Below, piece after piece: positions 28,117 to 37,671 of a stretch of 64,000 bases of DNA (positions within the stretch are counted from its first letter, which is position 1; each line of letters begins with the position of its first letter). Origin of the DNA: Labilibaculum euxinicum. Lineage in GTDB: Bacteria; Bacteroidota; Bacteroidia; Bacteroidales; Marinifilaceae. Where the stretch lies: the NCBI RefSeq assembly GCF_009795715.1, contig NZ_WTCR01000004.1, positions 186,001-250,000 on the forward strand. The letters are read 5' to 3'. The position numbers and the translations under genes were made by a program. The notes under the pieces were generated by a model. That model was not told where the DNA came from. It saw only the letters and a list, made by a program, of their open reading frames with translations, and did no database searches.

Positions 28117-29610
28117 TTATACTATTTTGGAAAGCGCATCAACCAATGCTTCAACAGAAGCTGTAATGATATCAACATTCGCTGCAAATCCATAGACTGT
28201 ACGACCTTTGTGTTCAACCTGAACATGAACTTTTCCCAAATCATTGCTTCCGCGGGTAAGCGCCTGAACAAGGAATTCACCCAAAGTGAATTTTTGTTCT
28301 ATCAGTTTTTTAACCGCATTGAAACAAGCATCTATCGGCCCGTTTCCTTCAGCGGTTGCCGCACAGCTGACTCCTTTTATTTTCAGATGTACCGTAGCCA
28401 TCGGAATGGTTGATTTACCGGAAACAACCTGCAGTAATTCCAATTCCACTGATTTCTGCAAATCATTGGCATCACCCATTAATTCCGAAAGATCTTTCTC
28501 TGTCAAATTCTTTTTCTGATCAGCCATCACCAAGAATCGATTATAGGCATCATCCAGCTGATCTTTGGTTAATGTATAGCCCATTTGACTTAGGTGATGA
28601 TTTAATGCTGCACGACCACTTCTGGCTGTTAAAACAATTGCTGATTCCTTAATCCCAACATCAACAGGATCGATAATTTCGTAATTCTCTCTGTTTTTCA
28701 AGAATCCATCCTGATGGATTCCTGATGAATGAGCAAATGCATTTCTTCCAACAATGGCTTTATTTGCCTGAACAGGCATGTTCATTAAAGACGAAACCAA
28801 ACGACTGGCAGCATAAATTTCCTTGTTCTTGATATCGGTATAGAAAGGCAAGGCATGATGCGTTTTAATGGCCATCACCACCTCTTCCAATGAAGTATTT
28901 CCTGCCCGTTCTCCAATTCCGTTTATGGTAACCTCTACCTGACGGGCTCCATTAATTACGCCGCTTAAAGAGTTCGCAGTAGCCATACCCAAATCATTAT
29001 GGCAATGGGTTGATAAAATTGCTTTGTGAACATTGGAGACATTTTCCATCAGGTACTTAATTTTCGCACCATATTCTCCGGGAAGGCAATATCCTGTTGT
29101 ATCAGGAATATTAATAACTGTAGCTCCGGCTTTAATAACCGCTTCAACTACGCGGGCCAAATATTCATTATCTGAACGCCCGGCATCCTCAGCATAAAAC
29201 TCAACATCCTCGACATAACGCTTGGCATACTTTACTGCGCGAACAGCACGATCGAGTATTTCCTCGGGGGTTGAATTTAATTTTGATTTTATGTGATAAG
29301 GAGAAGTACCAATTCCGGTATGAATCCTCCCTCTTTTTGCAAATTTAAGAGCCTCGGCAGCTACATCGATATCCTTTTCAACAGCGCGGGTAAGTGCGCA
29401 GATAATGGGATTACTAACCGCTTTGGCTATTTCGACGACTGAATTGAAATCTCCCGGACTTGAAACAGGAAAACCTGCTTCTATAACATCCACTCCAAGA
29501 GCCTCTAAAGTTCTGGCAACTTCAATTTTCTCAATTGTATTCAATTGACATCCCGGAACTTGTTCACCATCTCTAAGTGTGGTGTCGAAAATAAATATTT
29601 TATCACTCAT
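28117..29610 (-). CDS. leuA: 2-isopropylmalate synthase
   Basis: 497 residues. [16 protein letters not shown] at the N-terminus, [12 protein letters not shown] (metal ligands), [16 protein letters not shown], and a C-terminal LeuA dimerisation/leucine-binding domain (about 365-497). It condenses 2-oxoisovalerate with acetyl-CoA, the committed step to leucine. It is the first structural gene of the second transcription unit. A leader peptide and attenuator (29653-29795) lie immediately upstream, so expression is probably controlled by charged leucine tRNA as well as by feedback at the protein. Confidence 0.94.
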   Translation of the reverse strand: MSDKIFIFDTTLRDGEQVPGCQLNTIEKIEVARTLEALGVDVIEAGFPVSSPGDFNSVVEIAKAVSNPIICALTRAVEKDIDVAAEALKFAKRGRIHTGIGTSPYHIKSKLNSTPEEILDRAVRAVKYAKRYVEDVEFYAEDAGRSDNEYLARVVEAVIKAGATVINIPDTTGYCLPGEYGAKIKYLMENVSNVHKAILSTHCHNDLGMATANSLSGVINGARQVEVTINGIGERAGNTSLEEVVMAIKTHHALPFYTDIKNKEIYAASRLVSSLMNMPVQANKAIVGRNAFAHSSGIHQDGFLKNRENYEIIDPVDVGIKESAIVLTARSGRAALNHHLSQMGYTLTKDQLDDAYNRFLVMADQKKNLTEKDLSELMGDANDLQKSVELELLQVVSGKSTIPMATVHLKIKGVSCAATAEGNGPIDACFNAVKKLIEQKFTLGEFLVQALTRGSNDLGKVHVQVEHKGRTVYGFAANVDIITASVEALVDALSKIV

Positions 29611-29652
29611 TGTATTTGTGTTTTTACGTATGCTACTACTCGTTTTTGCTGC

Positions 29653-29682
29653 AAAAAAAAATTCTCCCTGTCTTTGGAAGAA
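29653..29682 (-). terminator. Attenuator terminator in the leuA leader
   Basis: On the minus strand TTCTTCC (29682-29676) pairs with GGGAGAA, with one G-T pair, followed by eight T's. Its 5' arm TCTTCC can instead pair with GGAAGA (29728-29723) inside the end of the leader frame, giving an alternative antiterminator. Confidence 0.75.
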
Positions 29683-29714
29683 CCTTGCATGATAACCTTA
29701 CATTAGTTAGAATA

Positions 29715-29795
29715 TTATACAGTCTTCCTTGTTGATTCTCCAATAATGAGATCAATAATCAGGTTAAAACCAATAAGGATACTATCATAAATCAT
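29715..29795 (-). CDS. leuA leader peptide (26 residues, Leu/Ile-rich)
   Basis: ATG at 29795, stop at 29715. The core reads SILIGFNLIIDLII: 11 of 26 residues are Ile, Leu or Val, with three leucines, just before the attenuator terminator. This is the expected build of a ribosome-stalling leader: when charged Leu/Ile tRNA is short the ribosome stalls, freeing the GGAAGA segment to pair with the terminator's first arm. It is too short for ordinary gene calling. No strong Shine-Dalgarno, as is usual in this phylum. Confidence 0.7.
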   Translation of the reverse strand: MIYDSILIGFNLIIDLIIGESTRKTV

Positions 29796-29850
29796 CTTAC
29801 TAAAGTTTTGGACTATTTTAGAATAATGGGAGAAATCTCCCAATCCCTGA

Positions 29851-29858
29851 CAAACCTA
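29851..29858 (-). promoter_or_regulatory. Candidate -7 box for the leuA transcript
   Basis: TAGGTTTG on the minus strand matches TAnnTTTG exactly and would start RNA about 50 bases before the leader ATG. The upstream -33 element is weak (ATTG at a 24-base spacing). Confidence 0.45.
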
Positions 29859-30021
29859 AAAACTTATGGCCTTTGGGAAAAACAATTATTCAATTGCAAC
29901 TACGATCTTCAAACTAATTCAAATACATTTCCCGAAACACAAACTAAAACACAAAACCCTATTAACCTGCAAACTAAGCCAATCTTTGTTTTCTAATTAA
30001 TGGGATATCCAAGCTTGAAAT

Positions 30022-30054
30022 AAACCTGACAGGTTTTAAAAATCTGTCAGGTTT
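30022..30054 (-). terminator. Terminator of the ilvDBNC unit
   Basis: Perfect 11-bp stem AAACCTGACAG / CTGTCAGGTTT with an 11-base A/T-rich loop, 12 bases after the ilvC stop. It separates the ilv unit from the leu unit. Confidence 0.85.
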
Positions 30055-30065
30055 TGAATGTATTT

Positions 30066-31112
30066 CTAGTTATTTTCAGGTCTTAATTTACGAACAGCAG
30101 TACCCGCCTGCCACATTTCACTTTCGCGAAGTTCTTTTAATTCAGCGTCTAATTTCACACGATAATCGCTTTGACTGTTGGAATCAATAGAACGTTGTGC
30201 TTCGTTACCTGCAGCAACCTCTTTATACAATTTTTCGAAAACCGGTTTGGTAGCATCACGGAAAGGTTTCCACCAATCTAATGCTCCACGTTGTGCTGTT
30301 GTTGAAGTATTTGCATACATCCAATCCATTCCATTTTCAGCAACCAATGGCATTAAACTTTGAGTTAACTCTTCAACAGTTTCGTTAAACGCTTCAGAAG
30401 GAGAATGTCCGTTAGAACGAAGAACTTCATACTGTGCAGCAAAAATTCCTTGAATACATCCCATCAATGTTCCACGCTCACCAGTTAAATCCGAGTAAAC
30501 TTCTCTTTTAAAAGTAGTCTCGAACAGGTAACCTGAACCAACACCAATTCCCAATGCCACAACACGGTCGAAAGCTCTTCCAGTTGCATCCTGAAAAATC
30601 GCATACGAAGAATTCAAACCACGTCCTTCCAAAAACATTCTTCTCAAACTGGTTCCTGATCCTTTTGGAGCCACCAAAATTACATCAACATCCTTCGGAG
30701 GAATAATATTCGTACGCTCTTTGTAAGTGATACCAAAACCATGAGAAAAGTAAAGTGCTTTACCTGGCTTCAAATATTTCTGTACTGTAGGCCAAACAGC
30801 AATCTGTCCGGCATCTGATAACAAATATTGAATAACGGTAGCTTTGTCAAGAGCTTCCTCAATTTCGAATAAAGTTTCTCCTGGAACCCAACCGTCAGCG
30901 ACAGCTTTATCCCAGGTTTTAGAATCTTTACGCTGACCAACGATTACGTTAAAACCATTATCTTTTAAATTTAATGATTGACCTGGTCCCTGAACACCAT
31001 ATCCGATAACCGCAATGGTTTCATCTTTCATTACCTCACGTGCTTTTTCCAACGAAAATTCTTCACGTGTAACTACTTTTTCTTCAACGCCACCAAAGTT
31101 TATTGTTGCCAT
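30066..31112 (-). CDS. ilvC: Ketol-acid reductoisomerase
   Basis: 348 residues. The Rossmann motif reads GYGVQGPGQSLNL with an unusual proline where most enzymes have GxGxxGxA. The NADPH specificity loop (GQRKDSKTW) and the C-terminal knotted domain with TGERGTLMGCIQG are present. It isomerises and reduces acetolactate or acetohydroxybutyrate. The length fits the class I form. It is the last gene before the terminator at 30022-30054, 104 bases after ilvN. Confidence 0.94.
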   Translation of the reverse strand: MATINFGGVEEKVVTREEFSLEKAREVMKDETIAVIGYGVQGPGQSLNLKDNGFNVIVGQRKDSKTWDKAVADGWVPGETLFEIEEALDKATVIQYLLSDAGQIAVWPTVQKYLKPGKALYFSHGFGITYKERTNIIPPKDVDVILVAPKGSGTSLRRMFLEGRGLNSSYAIFQDATGRAFDRVVALGIGVGSGYLFETTFKREVYSDLTGERGTLMGCIQGIFAAQYEVLRSNGHSPSEAFNETVEELTQSLMPLVAENGMDWMYANTSTTAQRGALDWWKPFRDATKPVFEKLYKEVAAGNEAQRSIDSNSQSDYRVKLDAELKELRESEMWQAGTAVRKLRPENN

Positions 31113-31216
31113 TTTTTCTATTTTTTAGATATTAGATTTTAGATATTAGATTTTGAGAGTGAAATGTGAACGATTCTATTTTTTCACATCTCATTTCTAT
31201 CATCTTACATCTATTT

Positions 31217-31732
31217 TTAATTTGATAATTCTTTTAAATAACTTGTAAATTCTTTCTGTTGACAGGATACTGCAACCCGACCCGAACGGGCAAACTGCAA
31301 TACACCAAACTGTTCCAGTTCATTAAACAATTCCTGGTTATCAGCCTTATACCCAACTTTTTCAATCACCAGAAAATCCGGATGAACAGTAAGAATTTTT
31401 GCATTCTGACTTCTCATTAATGCTTCCAGATTTCCATTTAAATCGGGAGAATTTGCAATTTTAAACAATGCCACTTCCTGATGAACAATCTCATCAGCCT
31501 CAAAAAAGAAGGCCTTGAATACCCCAATGATCTTTTCGATTTGACGAACCACATTCTCAACTTTCATTTCATCCATAAAAGCAACAATGGTATATCGTGA
31601 AACCCCTTTTACTTCCGATTCGGAAACAGTTAAGCTTTCTATGTTAATTTTTCTTCTCGAGAAAACGATGGTTACCTCATTCAACAAACCGATGTCGTTT
31701 TCAGAAAAAACTGTTATTGTATATTCTTTCAT
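31217..31732 (-). CDS. ilvN: Acetolactate synthase small (regulatory) subunit
   Basis: 171 residues with an N-terminal ACT domain (KEYTITVFSENDIGLLNEVTIVFSRRKINIESLTVS), which binds valine and tunes the large subunit, followed by the C-terminal activating domain. It lies 97 bases downstream of ilvB. The gap contains the short AGATATTAGAT/GAGAAATGAGA-type repeats seen elsewhere in the window. Confidence 0.92.
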   Translation of the reverse strand: MKEYTITVFSENDIGLLNEVTIVFSRRKINIESLTVSESEVKGVSRYTIVAFMDEMKVENVVRQIEKIIGVFKAFFFEADEIVHQEVALFKIANSPDLNGNLEALMRSQNAKILTVHPDFLVIEKVGYKADNQELFNELEQFGVLQFARSGRVAVSCQQKEFTSYLKELSN

Positions 31733-31829
31733 TTTATTTAGATATTAGATGTGAGAAATGAGATACGAGATAAAACTCAATAAAATGGTTTATTCTCTTC
31801 ACTTTAAACCTTCTCCTTTTACTTTAAAC

Positions 31830-33587
31830 TTATTCCAACCGCATATCTGATACTGCAGCTCCCGGTGCAATCATTGGCAAAACATTACACTCCGTTTCAA
31901 CAATCACTTCTAAAAAGAAAGCTCCCGGTGTTTCCAGCATTTCTTTTATTGCAGCATCCAAATCTTCTCTCTTCGATACTCTTTTTCCTTTGATTCCGTA
32001 TCCATCAACAATCTTTACAAAATCAGGATTCTCCAGCTGGGTATTTGAAAATCGTTGTTCGAAAAACAAATCCTGCCACTGACGTACCATTCCTAAAAAC
32101 GAGTTGTTTAATACAATTGTTTTAACCGGCAGGTTATACTGTTTGATTACCGCAAGCTCCTGTAAAGTCATTTGGAATCCACCATCTCCGGAAACAGATA
32201 CAACCGTTGCATCCATATCAGCTATTTGAGCTCCAATGGCTGCAGGCAAACCAAATCCCATGGTTCCTAGTCCTCCTGATGTAATCTGAGTATTTGGGTT
32301 TTTAAACTCATAATACCTGGCACTTGTCATTTGGTGCTGTCCAACATCGGTACACAAAATAGCTTCGCCATTAGTCTGCTCCGACAGCAATCGAATTACC
32401 TCGGCCATGTTAATGTTTTCCTTATTGGCATAAGCCTGCTTACTAATTACTTTATCAAATTCAAGCTGATAGTAATCTTTGAAAGTCTTCATCCATGCTG
32501 CTTTTTCTCCACCACTAACCAACTTATTCAGTTCGGCTAAAGCTTGCTTGGCATCCGCAAATACAGGTACATCAACTATAATATTCTTGTTGTGTTCTGA
32601 TCTGTCTATATCAATATGAATGATTTTTGCCTGTTTGGCATATTTTGCTGTATCCCCGGTTACTCTGTCGTCGAAACGCATACCAACTGCAATCAAAACA
32701 TCACATTCGTTGGTGTTCATATTCGGTCCGTAATTTCCATGCATTCCCAACATTCCAACATACAACGGATGATCAGTAGGGAATGATGACAATCCTAACA
32801 AAGTACAAGCAACAGGAACCTGAGTTTTCTCAACAAATTCCATCAATTCTTTTTCAGCTCCCGAAAGAGAAATTCCTTGCCCGGCCAAAAGCAATGGTTT
32901 TTTTGCACCATTGATTAATGCGGCGGCGGCTTCAATCTCCGACTGATTTATTTTTGGAACCGGCTGATAAGAACGTACCCTTTCGCATTTTTTATATTCG
33001 TAATCTGCTGTGGCAATCTGAGCATCCTTAGTGATATCAATTAAAACCGGACCCGGACGACCTGAACGGGCAATATAGAATGCTTTAGCAATTACCTTGG
33101 CAATTTCATCAGCACTTGTAATTTGATAATTCCATTTTGTTACAGGCATTGACAGACCAACCATATTGGTTTCCTGAAAAGCATCTGTTCCCAATAAACC
33201 ACTGGCTACTTGTCCGGTAATTACAACCATAGGAGTCGAATCCAGATATGCATCCGCCAATCCGGTAATTACATTTGTTGCGCCAGGACCCGAAGTCGTA
33301 AAACACACACCTGGTTTTTTACTGATTCGTGCATAAGCCTGAGCAGAATGCATTGCTCCTTGTTCATGCCTCGACATGTACTGTTTCATTTCATCCTGAT
33401 AATCGTACAAAGCATCGTAAACAGGCATGATTGCACCACCAATGTATCCAAACATGGTATCTACATCTTCCTGAATAAGCGTTCGAACCAAAATCTCGGC
33501 TCCCGATATTCTTTCAATGGTTTTAATCATTCCATTTGTATTTTTTGTTTTTGCTGCTACTTCCATTGTGTTTGTTGTTTTAGCCAA
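31830..33587 (-). CDS. ilvB: Acetolactate synthase large subunit
   Basis: 585 residues of the ThDP-dependent enzyme family. It has the N-terminal pyrimidine-binding domain ([15 protein letters not shown], with the catalytic glutamate in RHEQGA), a central FAD-binding domain, and the ThDP-Mg motif [13 protein letters not shown]...LNN near residues 455-485. It condenses pyruvate with pyruvate or 2-oxobutanoate. About 20 N-terminal residues precede the conserved ISGAEILV block; an internal ATG at residue 20 could also serve as start. It lies 71 bases after ilvD. Confidence 0.94.
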   Translation of the reverse strand: MAKTTNTMEVAAKTKNTNGMIKTIERISGAEILVRTLIQEDVDTMFGYIGGAIMPVYDALYDYQDEMKQYMSRHEQGAMHSAQAYARISKKPGVCFTTSGPGATNVITGLADAYLDSTPMVVITGQVASGLLGTDAFQETNMVGLSMPVTKWNYQITSADEIAKVIAKAFYIARSGRPGPVLIDITKDAQIATADYEYKKCERVRSYQPVPKINQSEIEAAAALINGAKKPLLLAGQGISLSGAEKELMEFVEKTQVPVACTLLGLSSFPTDHPLYVGMLGMHGNYGPNMNTNECDVLIAVGMRFDDRVTGDTAKYAKQAKIIHIDIDRSEHNKNIIVDVPVFADAKQALAELNKLVSGGEKAAWMKTFKDYYQLEFDKVISKQAYANKENINMAEVIRLLSEQTNGEAILCTDVGQHQMTSARYYEFKNPNTQITSGGLGTMGFGLPAAIGAQIADMDATVVSVSGDGGFQMTLQELAVIKQYNLPVKTIVLNNSFLGMVRQWQDLFFEQRFSNTQLENPDFVKIVDGYGIKGKRVSKREDLDAAIKEMLETPGAFFLEVIVETECNVLPMIAPGAAVSDMRLE

Positions 33588-33658
33588 AAGTCGAAAGCAG
33601 TGAATTCCTTAAAATTTTTTGACTCCTTTGACTCTATTATTAATTCTTAATTAATAAT

Positions 33659-35494
33659 TTATAATTGTCTAATTGCTCCTTTATCTGCCGAAGACACAAG
33701 TCTTGAATAGGCTTGCAGAGCTTTTGAAACCTGACGGTTACGTCCTCGCGGCACAAATGCTTCCTGACCAAATGCTTCTTCGTCTTTTCTTCTTTGTGCT
33801 AACTCTTCATCAGAAATACAGACATTGATGCTTCTTTTAGGGATACTGATTTCAATTTTATCACCATTCTGAATTAAAGCAATTGCTCCTCCGGCTCCTG
33901 CCTCAGGAGACACATGACCGATTGATAATCCGGAAGTTCCACCAGAAAAACGTCCATCGGTAATCAAAGCACATTTTGCTCCCAATCCCATTGATTTCAG
34001 GTAAGAGGTTGGATACAGCATTTCCTGCATTCCGGGTCCGCCAGCTGGTCCTTCGTAACGAATCACAACCACATCGCCAGCATTAATCTGTTTTGTAAGA
34101 ATGGCTTCGCAAGCATCTTTCTGTGAATAATATACTTTTGCCGTACCAGTAAAATTGAAAACTGACGAATCTACTCCTGCCGTTTTTACAATGCTCCCGT
34201 TTGGAGCAATGTTTCCAAACAAAACGGCCAATCCACCATCTTGAGTGTAAGCATTTTCCATGCTTCGGATACAACCGGCTTCTCTGTCTTTATCCAGCTC
34301 CTTAAAAGCAGTATTTTGAGAAGCAAACGTTAAGTTCCTACCCGATTGACCTGGTGCAGCATGATATATTTCCAGTGCTTTAGCAGTCAACTTTTCAGAA
34401 AAAAGATCATTCAATTCCAAAGCTTCTTTTAGGTTGGCAGAGTCAACACGATACACATCAGTATTTAAAAGATTTCCACGATCCAATTCTGCAAGTATAC
34501 TCATGATTCCTCCCGCCCTGTTCACATCTTCGATGTAATATTTAGGCGAATTTGGAGCTACTTTACACAAATTTGGTGTTTTACGAGACAGTTCATCCAT
34601 ATCTTTCATGGTGAAATCAACTTCGGCTTCATGGGCAATTGCCAACAAATGAAGCACAGTGTTTGTTGATCCTCCCATTGCAATATCCAATGTCATTGCA
34701 TTTCTAAAAGCATCCACTGTGGCAATTGATCTAGGTAAAACCCGATCGTCACCCTCTTTGTAGTATTTATTCGTAATATCTACAATGCATTGCGCCGCAT
34801 CAGTAAACAAATCTTTACGAAGTTTATGAGTAGCCAGTAAAGTTCCATTTCCTGCCAAAGCCAAACCTAATGCTTCATTCAAACAGTTCATAGAATTGGC
34901 GGTGAACATTCCCGAACAGCTGCCACAAGTAGGACAAGCTGATTCTTCAATTTCCTGCATGCGCTCATCGCTGACACTATCGTCACCGGCTTTTACCATG
35001 GCATCCACCAAATCAAGCTTCTCGCCTTTCGACTCACCGGCTTCCATTGGTCCACCCGAAACAAAAACAGTAGGGATATTTAATCGCATGGCAGCCATCA
35101 TCATTCCAGGAGTAATTTTATCACAGTTGGAAATACAGATCATGGCATCAACCTTGTGAGCATTGCAAACATATTCAACACTATCGGCAATTACGTCGCG
35201 TGAAGGCAGAGAGTAGAGCATTCCGTCGTGACCCATTGCTATTCCATCGTCAATAGCTATCGTATTAAATTCAGCAGCAAAATAGCCGGCCTTTTCAATT
35301 TCCGTCTTCACCATTTGCCCTACATTTTGCAAGTGCACATGTCCCGGTACAAATTGGCTGAAAGAGTTCACCACCGCAATAACCGGCTTTCCGAACATCT
35401 CTTCTTTCATTCCGTTTGCCCGCCACAAGCTTCTCGCTCCGGCCATTCTTCGGCCTTGTGTGGTCTGATCACTGCGTAATTTATTTTTATACAT
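33659..35494 (-). CDS. ilvD: Dihydroxy-acid dehydratase
   Basis: 611 residues of the IlvD/Edd family. The iron-sulfur cysteines lie in [11 protein letters not shown] and [19 protein letters not shown], and the substrate region has SGGPMEAGE and [10 protein letters not shown]. It converts dihydroxy acids to the 2-oxo acid precursors of Val, Ile and Leu. It is the first structural gene of the ilvDBNC unit and is preceded by two tandem leader-peptide/terminator modules (35543-35842), so the whole unit is likely controlled by charged Ile/Val tRNA. Confidence 0.95.
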   Translation of the reverse strand: MYKNKLRSDQTTQGRRMAGARSLWRANGMKEEMFGKPVIAVVNSFSQFVPGHVHLQNVGQMVKTEIEKAGYFAAEFNTIAIDDGIAMGHDGMLYSLPSRDVIADSVEYVCNAHKVDAMICISNCDKITPGMMMAAMRLNIPTVFVSGGPMEAGESKGEKLDLVDAMVKAGDDSVSDERMQEIEESACPTCGSCSGMFTANSMNCLNEALGLALAGNGTLLATHKLRKDLFTDAAQCIVDITNKYYKEGDDRVLPRSIATVDAFRNAMTLDIAMGGSTNTVLHLLAIAHEAEVDFTMKDMDELSRKTPNLCKVAPNSPKYYIEDVNRAGGIMSILAELDRGNLLNTDVYRVDSANLKEALELNDLFSEKLTAKALEIYHAAPGQSGRNLTFASQNTAFKELDKDREAGCIRSMENAYTQDGGLAVLFGNIAPNGSIVKTAGVDSSVFNFTGTAKVYYSQKDACEAILTKQINAGDVVVIRYEGPAGGPGMQEMLYPTSYLKSMGLGAKCALITDGRFSGGTSGLSIGHVSPEAGAGGAIALIQNGDKIEISIPKRSINVCISDEELAQRRKDEEAFGQEAFVPRGRNRQVSKALQAYSRLVSSADKGAIRQL

Positions 35495-35542
35495 TTTGGT
35501 TAATTCGTTAATAGTTTATTCTTGTTTGTTTCAGTTTGCGTC

Positions 35543-35572
35543 AAAAAAAACGCCCTTTCGTTGGAAAGAGCG
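35543..35572 (-). terminator. Attenuator terminator 2 of the ilvD leader
   Basis: CGCTCTTTC pairs with GAAAGGGCG (nine pairs, one G-T) across CAAC, followed by eight T's. The arm CTTTCC (35568-35563) is also complementary to GGAAAG (35618-35613) in the second leader frame. Confidence 0.85.
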
Positions 35573-35596
35573 CTAATAATTTCGTTTTATAGAAAG

Positions 35597-35686
35597 TTAT
35601 TGTCTGTGCACGCTTTCCTTCCTTGTCATTCTAATAATGACAATTGAAATAATAATGACGATAATGACTACCTTAAATGATAACAT
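35597..35686 (-). CDS. ilv leader peptide 2 (29 residues, Ile/Val-rich)
   Basis: ATG at 35686, stop at 35597. The core VVIIVIIISIVII is almost pure Ile/Val; 14 of 29 residues are branched-chain. It ends in a basic tail (RMTRKES) whose codons contain the GGAAAG segment that can pair with the following terminator. It shares the pattern IIIS-(I)VIIR with leader 1, pointing to duplication of the whole module. It lies downstream of terminator 1, so it is transcribed only when the first gate is passed. Confidence 0.78.
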   Translation of the reverse strand: MLSFKVVIIVIIISIVIIRMTRKESVHRQ

Positions 35687-35700
35687 ACAATAATCGGATC

Positions 35701-35730
35701 AAAAAAAAAGCCCCTTCGTTTTGAAGAGGC
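35701..35730 (-). terminator. Attenuator terminator 1 of the ilvD leader
   Basis: GCCTCTTC pairs with GAAGGGGC across AAAAC, followed by nine T's. Its first arm GCCTC (35730-35726) can pair with GAGGC (35781-35777) at the end of the first leader frame. A second small hairpin, AAATTAAA CGAA TTTAATTT, lies between leader and terminator. Confidence 0.85.
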
Positions 35731-35773
35731 CTTAGATATTTTGTAAAATTAAATTCGTTTAATTTAAATATGC

Positions 35774-35842
35774 TCAGCCTCGAATCGTGTCCAGAAGGAC
35801 GCGAATAATGACGCTAATAATAATTACTGAATTAAATTGCAT
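35774..35842 (-). CDS. ilv leader peptide 1 (22 residues, Ile/Val/Leu-rich)
   Basis: ATG at 35842, stop at 35774. The core reads VIIISVIIRVLL, and 11 of 22 residues are branched-chain. The frame contains a small hairpin (GTCC TTCT GGAC, 35800-35789) that could act as the pause structure, and GAGGC near its stop that can pair with the terminator arm. It starts about 100 bases after the predicted transcription start. Confidence 0.78.
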   Translation of the reverse strand: MQFNSVIIISVIIRVLLDTIRG

Positions 35843-35951
35843 ATTCTTTTTGTTGATTCGAACCTCTAAAGATTCATAATTTGTTTTTAATTTTGTCAAC
35901 GAACATCTACAATCTCTCTTTCGATCTGATTACGTTGACAAATCTATGCGA

Positions 35952-35984
35952 CAAATATAAGAGGAAAAATCCCTTATTTGCAAA
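35952..35984 (-). promoter_or_regulatory. Bacteroidota-type promoter of the ilv unit
   Basis: On the minus strand TTTG (35984-35981) is followed after 21 bases by TATATTTG (35959-35952), an exact -33/-7 pair at the expected spacing. RNA would start near 35945, leaving about 100 bases before leader 1. A second -7-like box, TAGATTTG (35946-35939), overlaps the start region. Confidence 0.7.
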
Positions 35985-36351
35985 TCTTACGATTCCCAAT
36001 TGCTTTTTTTAATCTGATAATAATCTAAATAACTACCATTAAGCACTGATTATCAATACTTATAATTTTTACAGCGATTGCGATTAAATGTAACTTTCAA
36101 TTGTCAAAAAACAGATAAAATAAACCGAAAATAATTTTATGCAAAGCTTTGCACCCTTTGCTTTTAGCCTAATTCGAGACAAAATATCCGATCCCTCTTT
36201 CTTAGTTTCCATCTACTATTCTGCAAAAAAAAAGAGACTATTGATATTTAATTTCTCAACAGCCTCCAATTTTAATCACTTTTTACTCCGAATTTTTCTG
36301 CGTTTTTTTAGTAATACTCCTTTCTTTCCAGAGTATTCCCTCTATGGAAAT
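35985..36351. other. Intergenic region with no supported gene
   Basis: AT-rich sequence between the ilv promoter and the 67-residue gene. A 133-codon plus-strand frame (36139-36540) runs through here, but it is Phe/Ser-rich, antisense to the small gene, and lacks a plausible start signal. No clear terminator is visible for the small-gene operon. Confidence 0.4.
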
Positions 36352-36555
36352 TTAAGGATTGGTTTTTTTCCTGATGAATCGTCCAATCGTTCTTCCAAAC
36401 CAATTTCCAACACTGTTCTCCAAAAAATTTTCAGCACTAAAATTTTTTCTGGTATTTCGAAAAAAATATTCCAGCTTGTAACCAGCCAATTCCTTTTCCA
36501 GATAAAGGCGGTATCTTTCTTTTTCAATATCCTTAAGTGACCGAAAGCGCTTCAT
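36352..36555 (-). CDS. Small basic protein, YqjK-like position
   Basis: 67 residues, rich in Lys, Arg and aromatic residues, with an N-terminal helix (MKRFRSLKDIEKERYRLYLEKEL) and no membrane segment. I do not recognise a domain. It follows the YtxH and holin-like genes on the minus strand. The order YtxH-like, holin-like, small basic protein mirrors E. coli yqjD-yqjE-yqjK, so a related envelope or stress role is a guess from context. An alternative frame (36342-36527) starts inside it and is less likely because it runs antiparallel to the basic-helix pattern. Confidence 0.6.
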   Translation of the reverse strand: MKRFRSLKDIEKERYRLYLEKELAGYKLEYFFRNTRKNFSAENFLENSVGNWFGRTIGRFIRKKTNP

Positions 36556-36646
36556 TTAGTATCTATTTTATTTTTACAGTGTTACCGTAATTTGTGAAAA
36601 ATCTGGAATAATAAACCCATAGCTTTGGCGTTAGAATCGATAGAAT

Positions 36647-37015
36647 TCAGCTTGGTTCATTATTTTTATTTTCCTTTTTGAAAAGGAATCGATGAAAGAA
36701 TTTGATCAATGGGCGCTCAATCAGGGGTTTTTTAAGAAGATAAACCAATAACAACAAAAAGAGATAAAAGAAACCTATGCCCAGGTAACCTGCAGCTTCA
36801 TTTCCCAGCAAATCGCCCAGCCATATGGCAGCACTAAATCCAAAAAGAAACAATGCAAGCATAAGCAATATGAAAAACACAGCAGCAAACGTCATGGCAA
36901 CAACGAAGCGCATTAATTTTTCGAAACCAGCAAACTTATAGTATTCAACATTAGAATCGAAATACTCAATAAGCAGCTCCTTTAATTGTGTGAACTGTTC
37001 GGCGATTTTTCCCAA
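36647..37015 (-). CDS. Holin-like membrane protein (DUF1469/YqjE-type)
   Basis: 122 residues: an N-terminal amphipathic helix (about 1-35), two transmembrane segments (about 41-66 and 73-94) and a basic C-terminal tail with FHRFLFKKENKNN. This is the plan of the phage holin superfamily III/YqjE proteins found in many bacteria without any phage nearby. It lies 69 bases after the YtxH gene. Function unknown; in this family a membrane or stress-response role is usual. Confidence 0.75.
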   Translation of the reverse strand: MGKIAEQFTQLKELLIEYFDSNVEYYKFAGFEKLMRFVVAMTFAAVFFILLMLALFLFGFSAAIWLGDLLGNEAAGYLGIGFFYLFLLLLVYLLKKPLIERPLIKFFHRFLFKKENKNNEPS

Positions 37016-37084
37016 TATCTTTTTGTTTTAGCAAACTGAAACTTCAATAATTTGATTTCAATAACAAACAGACGTCAGAAAGAA

Positions 37085-37351
37085 TTATGCTAATTCTTCT
37101 TCTTCCTTTTCTTTTCTTCTGAAGTCTTCTAATTTCTTCTCTAACGCCACAATTAGTTCGTCCATTTTAACACGCATGTTTTCTACACTTTTATCGAAAA
37201 CAGCATCTAATTCTTCAACCTTTTCTTTTGCCTTCGCTTTCACTTTTTTACGGGTTACCTCCCCTTTATCGGGAGCATATAAAACACCTAAACCAACACC
37301 AATTGCACAGCCAACTAGCAAGCCCGCAACAATTCCTCCTGTACTTGACAT
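37085..37351 (-). CDS. YtxH-domain protein
   Basis: 88 residues. The glycine-rich N-terminal membrane segment GGIVAGLLVGCAIGVGLGVLYAP followed by DKGEVTRKKV is the YtxH signature; the rest is a charged coiled coil ending KEKEEEELA. Homologues are general-stress membrane proteins. It leads the three-gene minus-strand set with the holin-like and small basic genes. Confidence 0.82.
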   Translation of the reverse strand: MSSTGGIVAGLLVGCAIGVGLGVLYAPDKGEVTRKKVKAKAKEKVEELDAVFDKSVENMRVKMDELIVALEKKLEDFRRKEKEEEELA

Positions 37352-37671
37352 ATCATAAAATTTTAAAATGAAACAATAAATATATTATAAAGATTTGATG
37401 TATAACACCTTATATCAAGTTAAGGATTTTTACTGCAGTAGTCAATTTTTTCATTCTGCATCAGGCATTTTTTTTATAAGTATATTTTGTCCGATCATAC
37501 TATTAAAAACTATCTACACATTGAATTTTACATATAAAATATGCCAATATCGTGATGATATTGGCATTACTATGTTCTTAAAAACAAATGTATTGCTGAA
37601 GATGCAATCTTTTTATTTAAATTTCATTTTAAATCATTTGTAATTTATACAAAGCAACCGGATTGCAGGGC
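37352..37671. other. Intergenic region, upstream of the YtxH operon
   Basis: 320 AT-rich bases. An 82-codon plus frame (37395-37643) is Phe/Ile-rich with no coding signs and is not called. It probably holds the YtxH promoter; I see no exact -7 box. Confidence 0.35.

Noticed and set aside
29808-29996. 62-codon plus-strand frame in the leuA leader region
   Set aside because: It is antisense to the predicted leuA transcript and has no coding signature; the minus-strand leader explains the region better.
36139-36540. 133-codon plus-strand frame upstream of the ilv promoter
   Set aside because: Phe/Ser-rich composition, antisense to the 67-residue gene, no start signal or domain; it looks like a shadow of AT-rich DNA.
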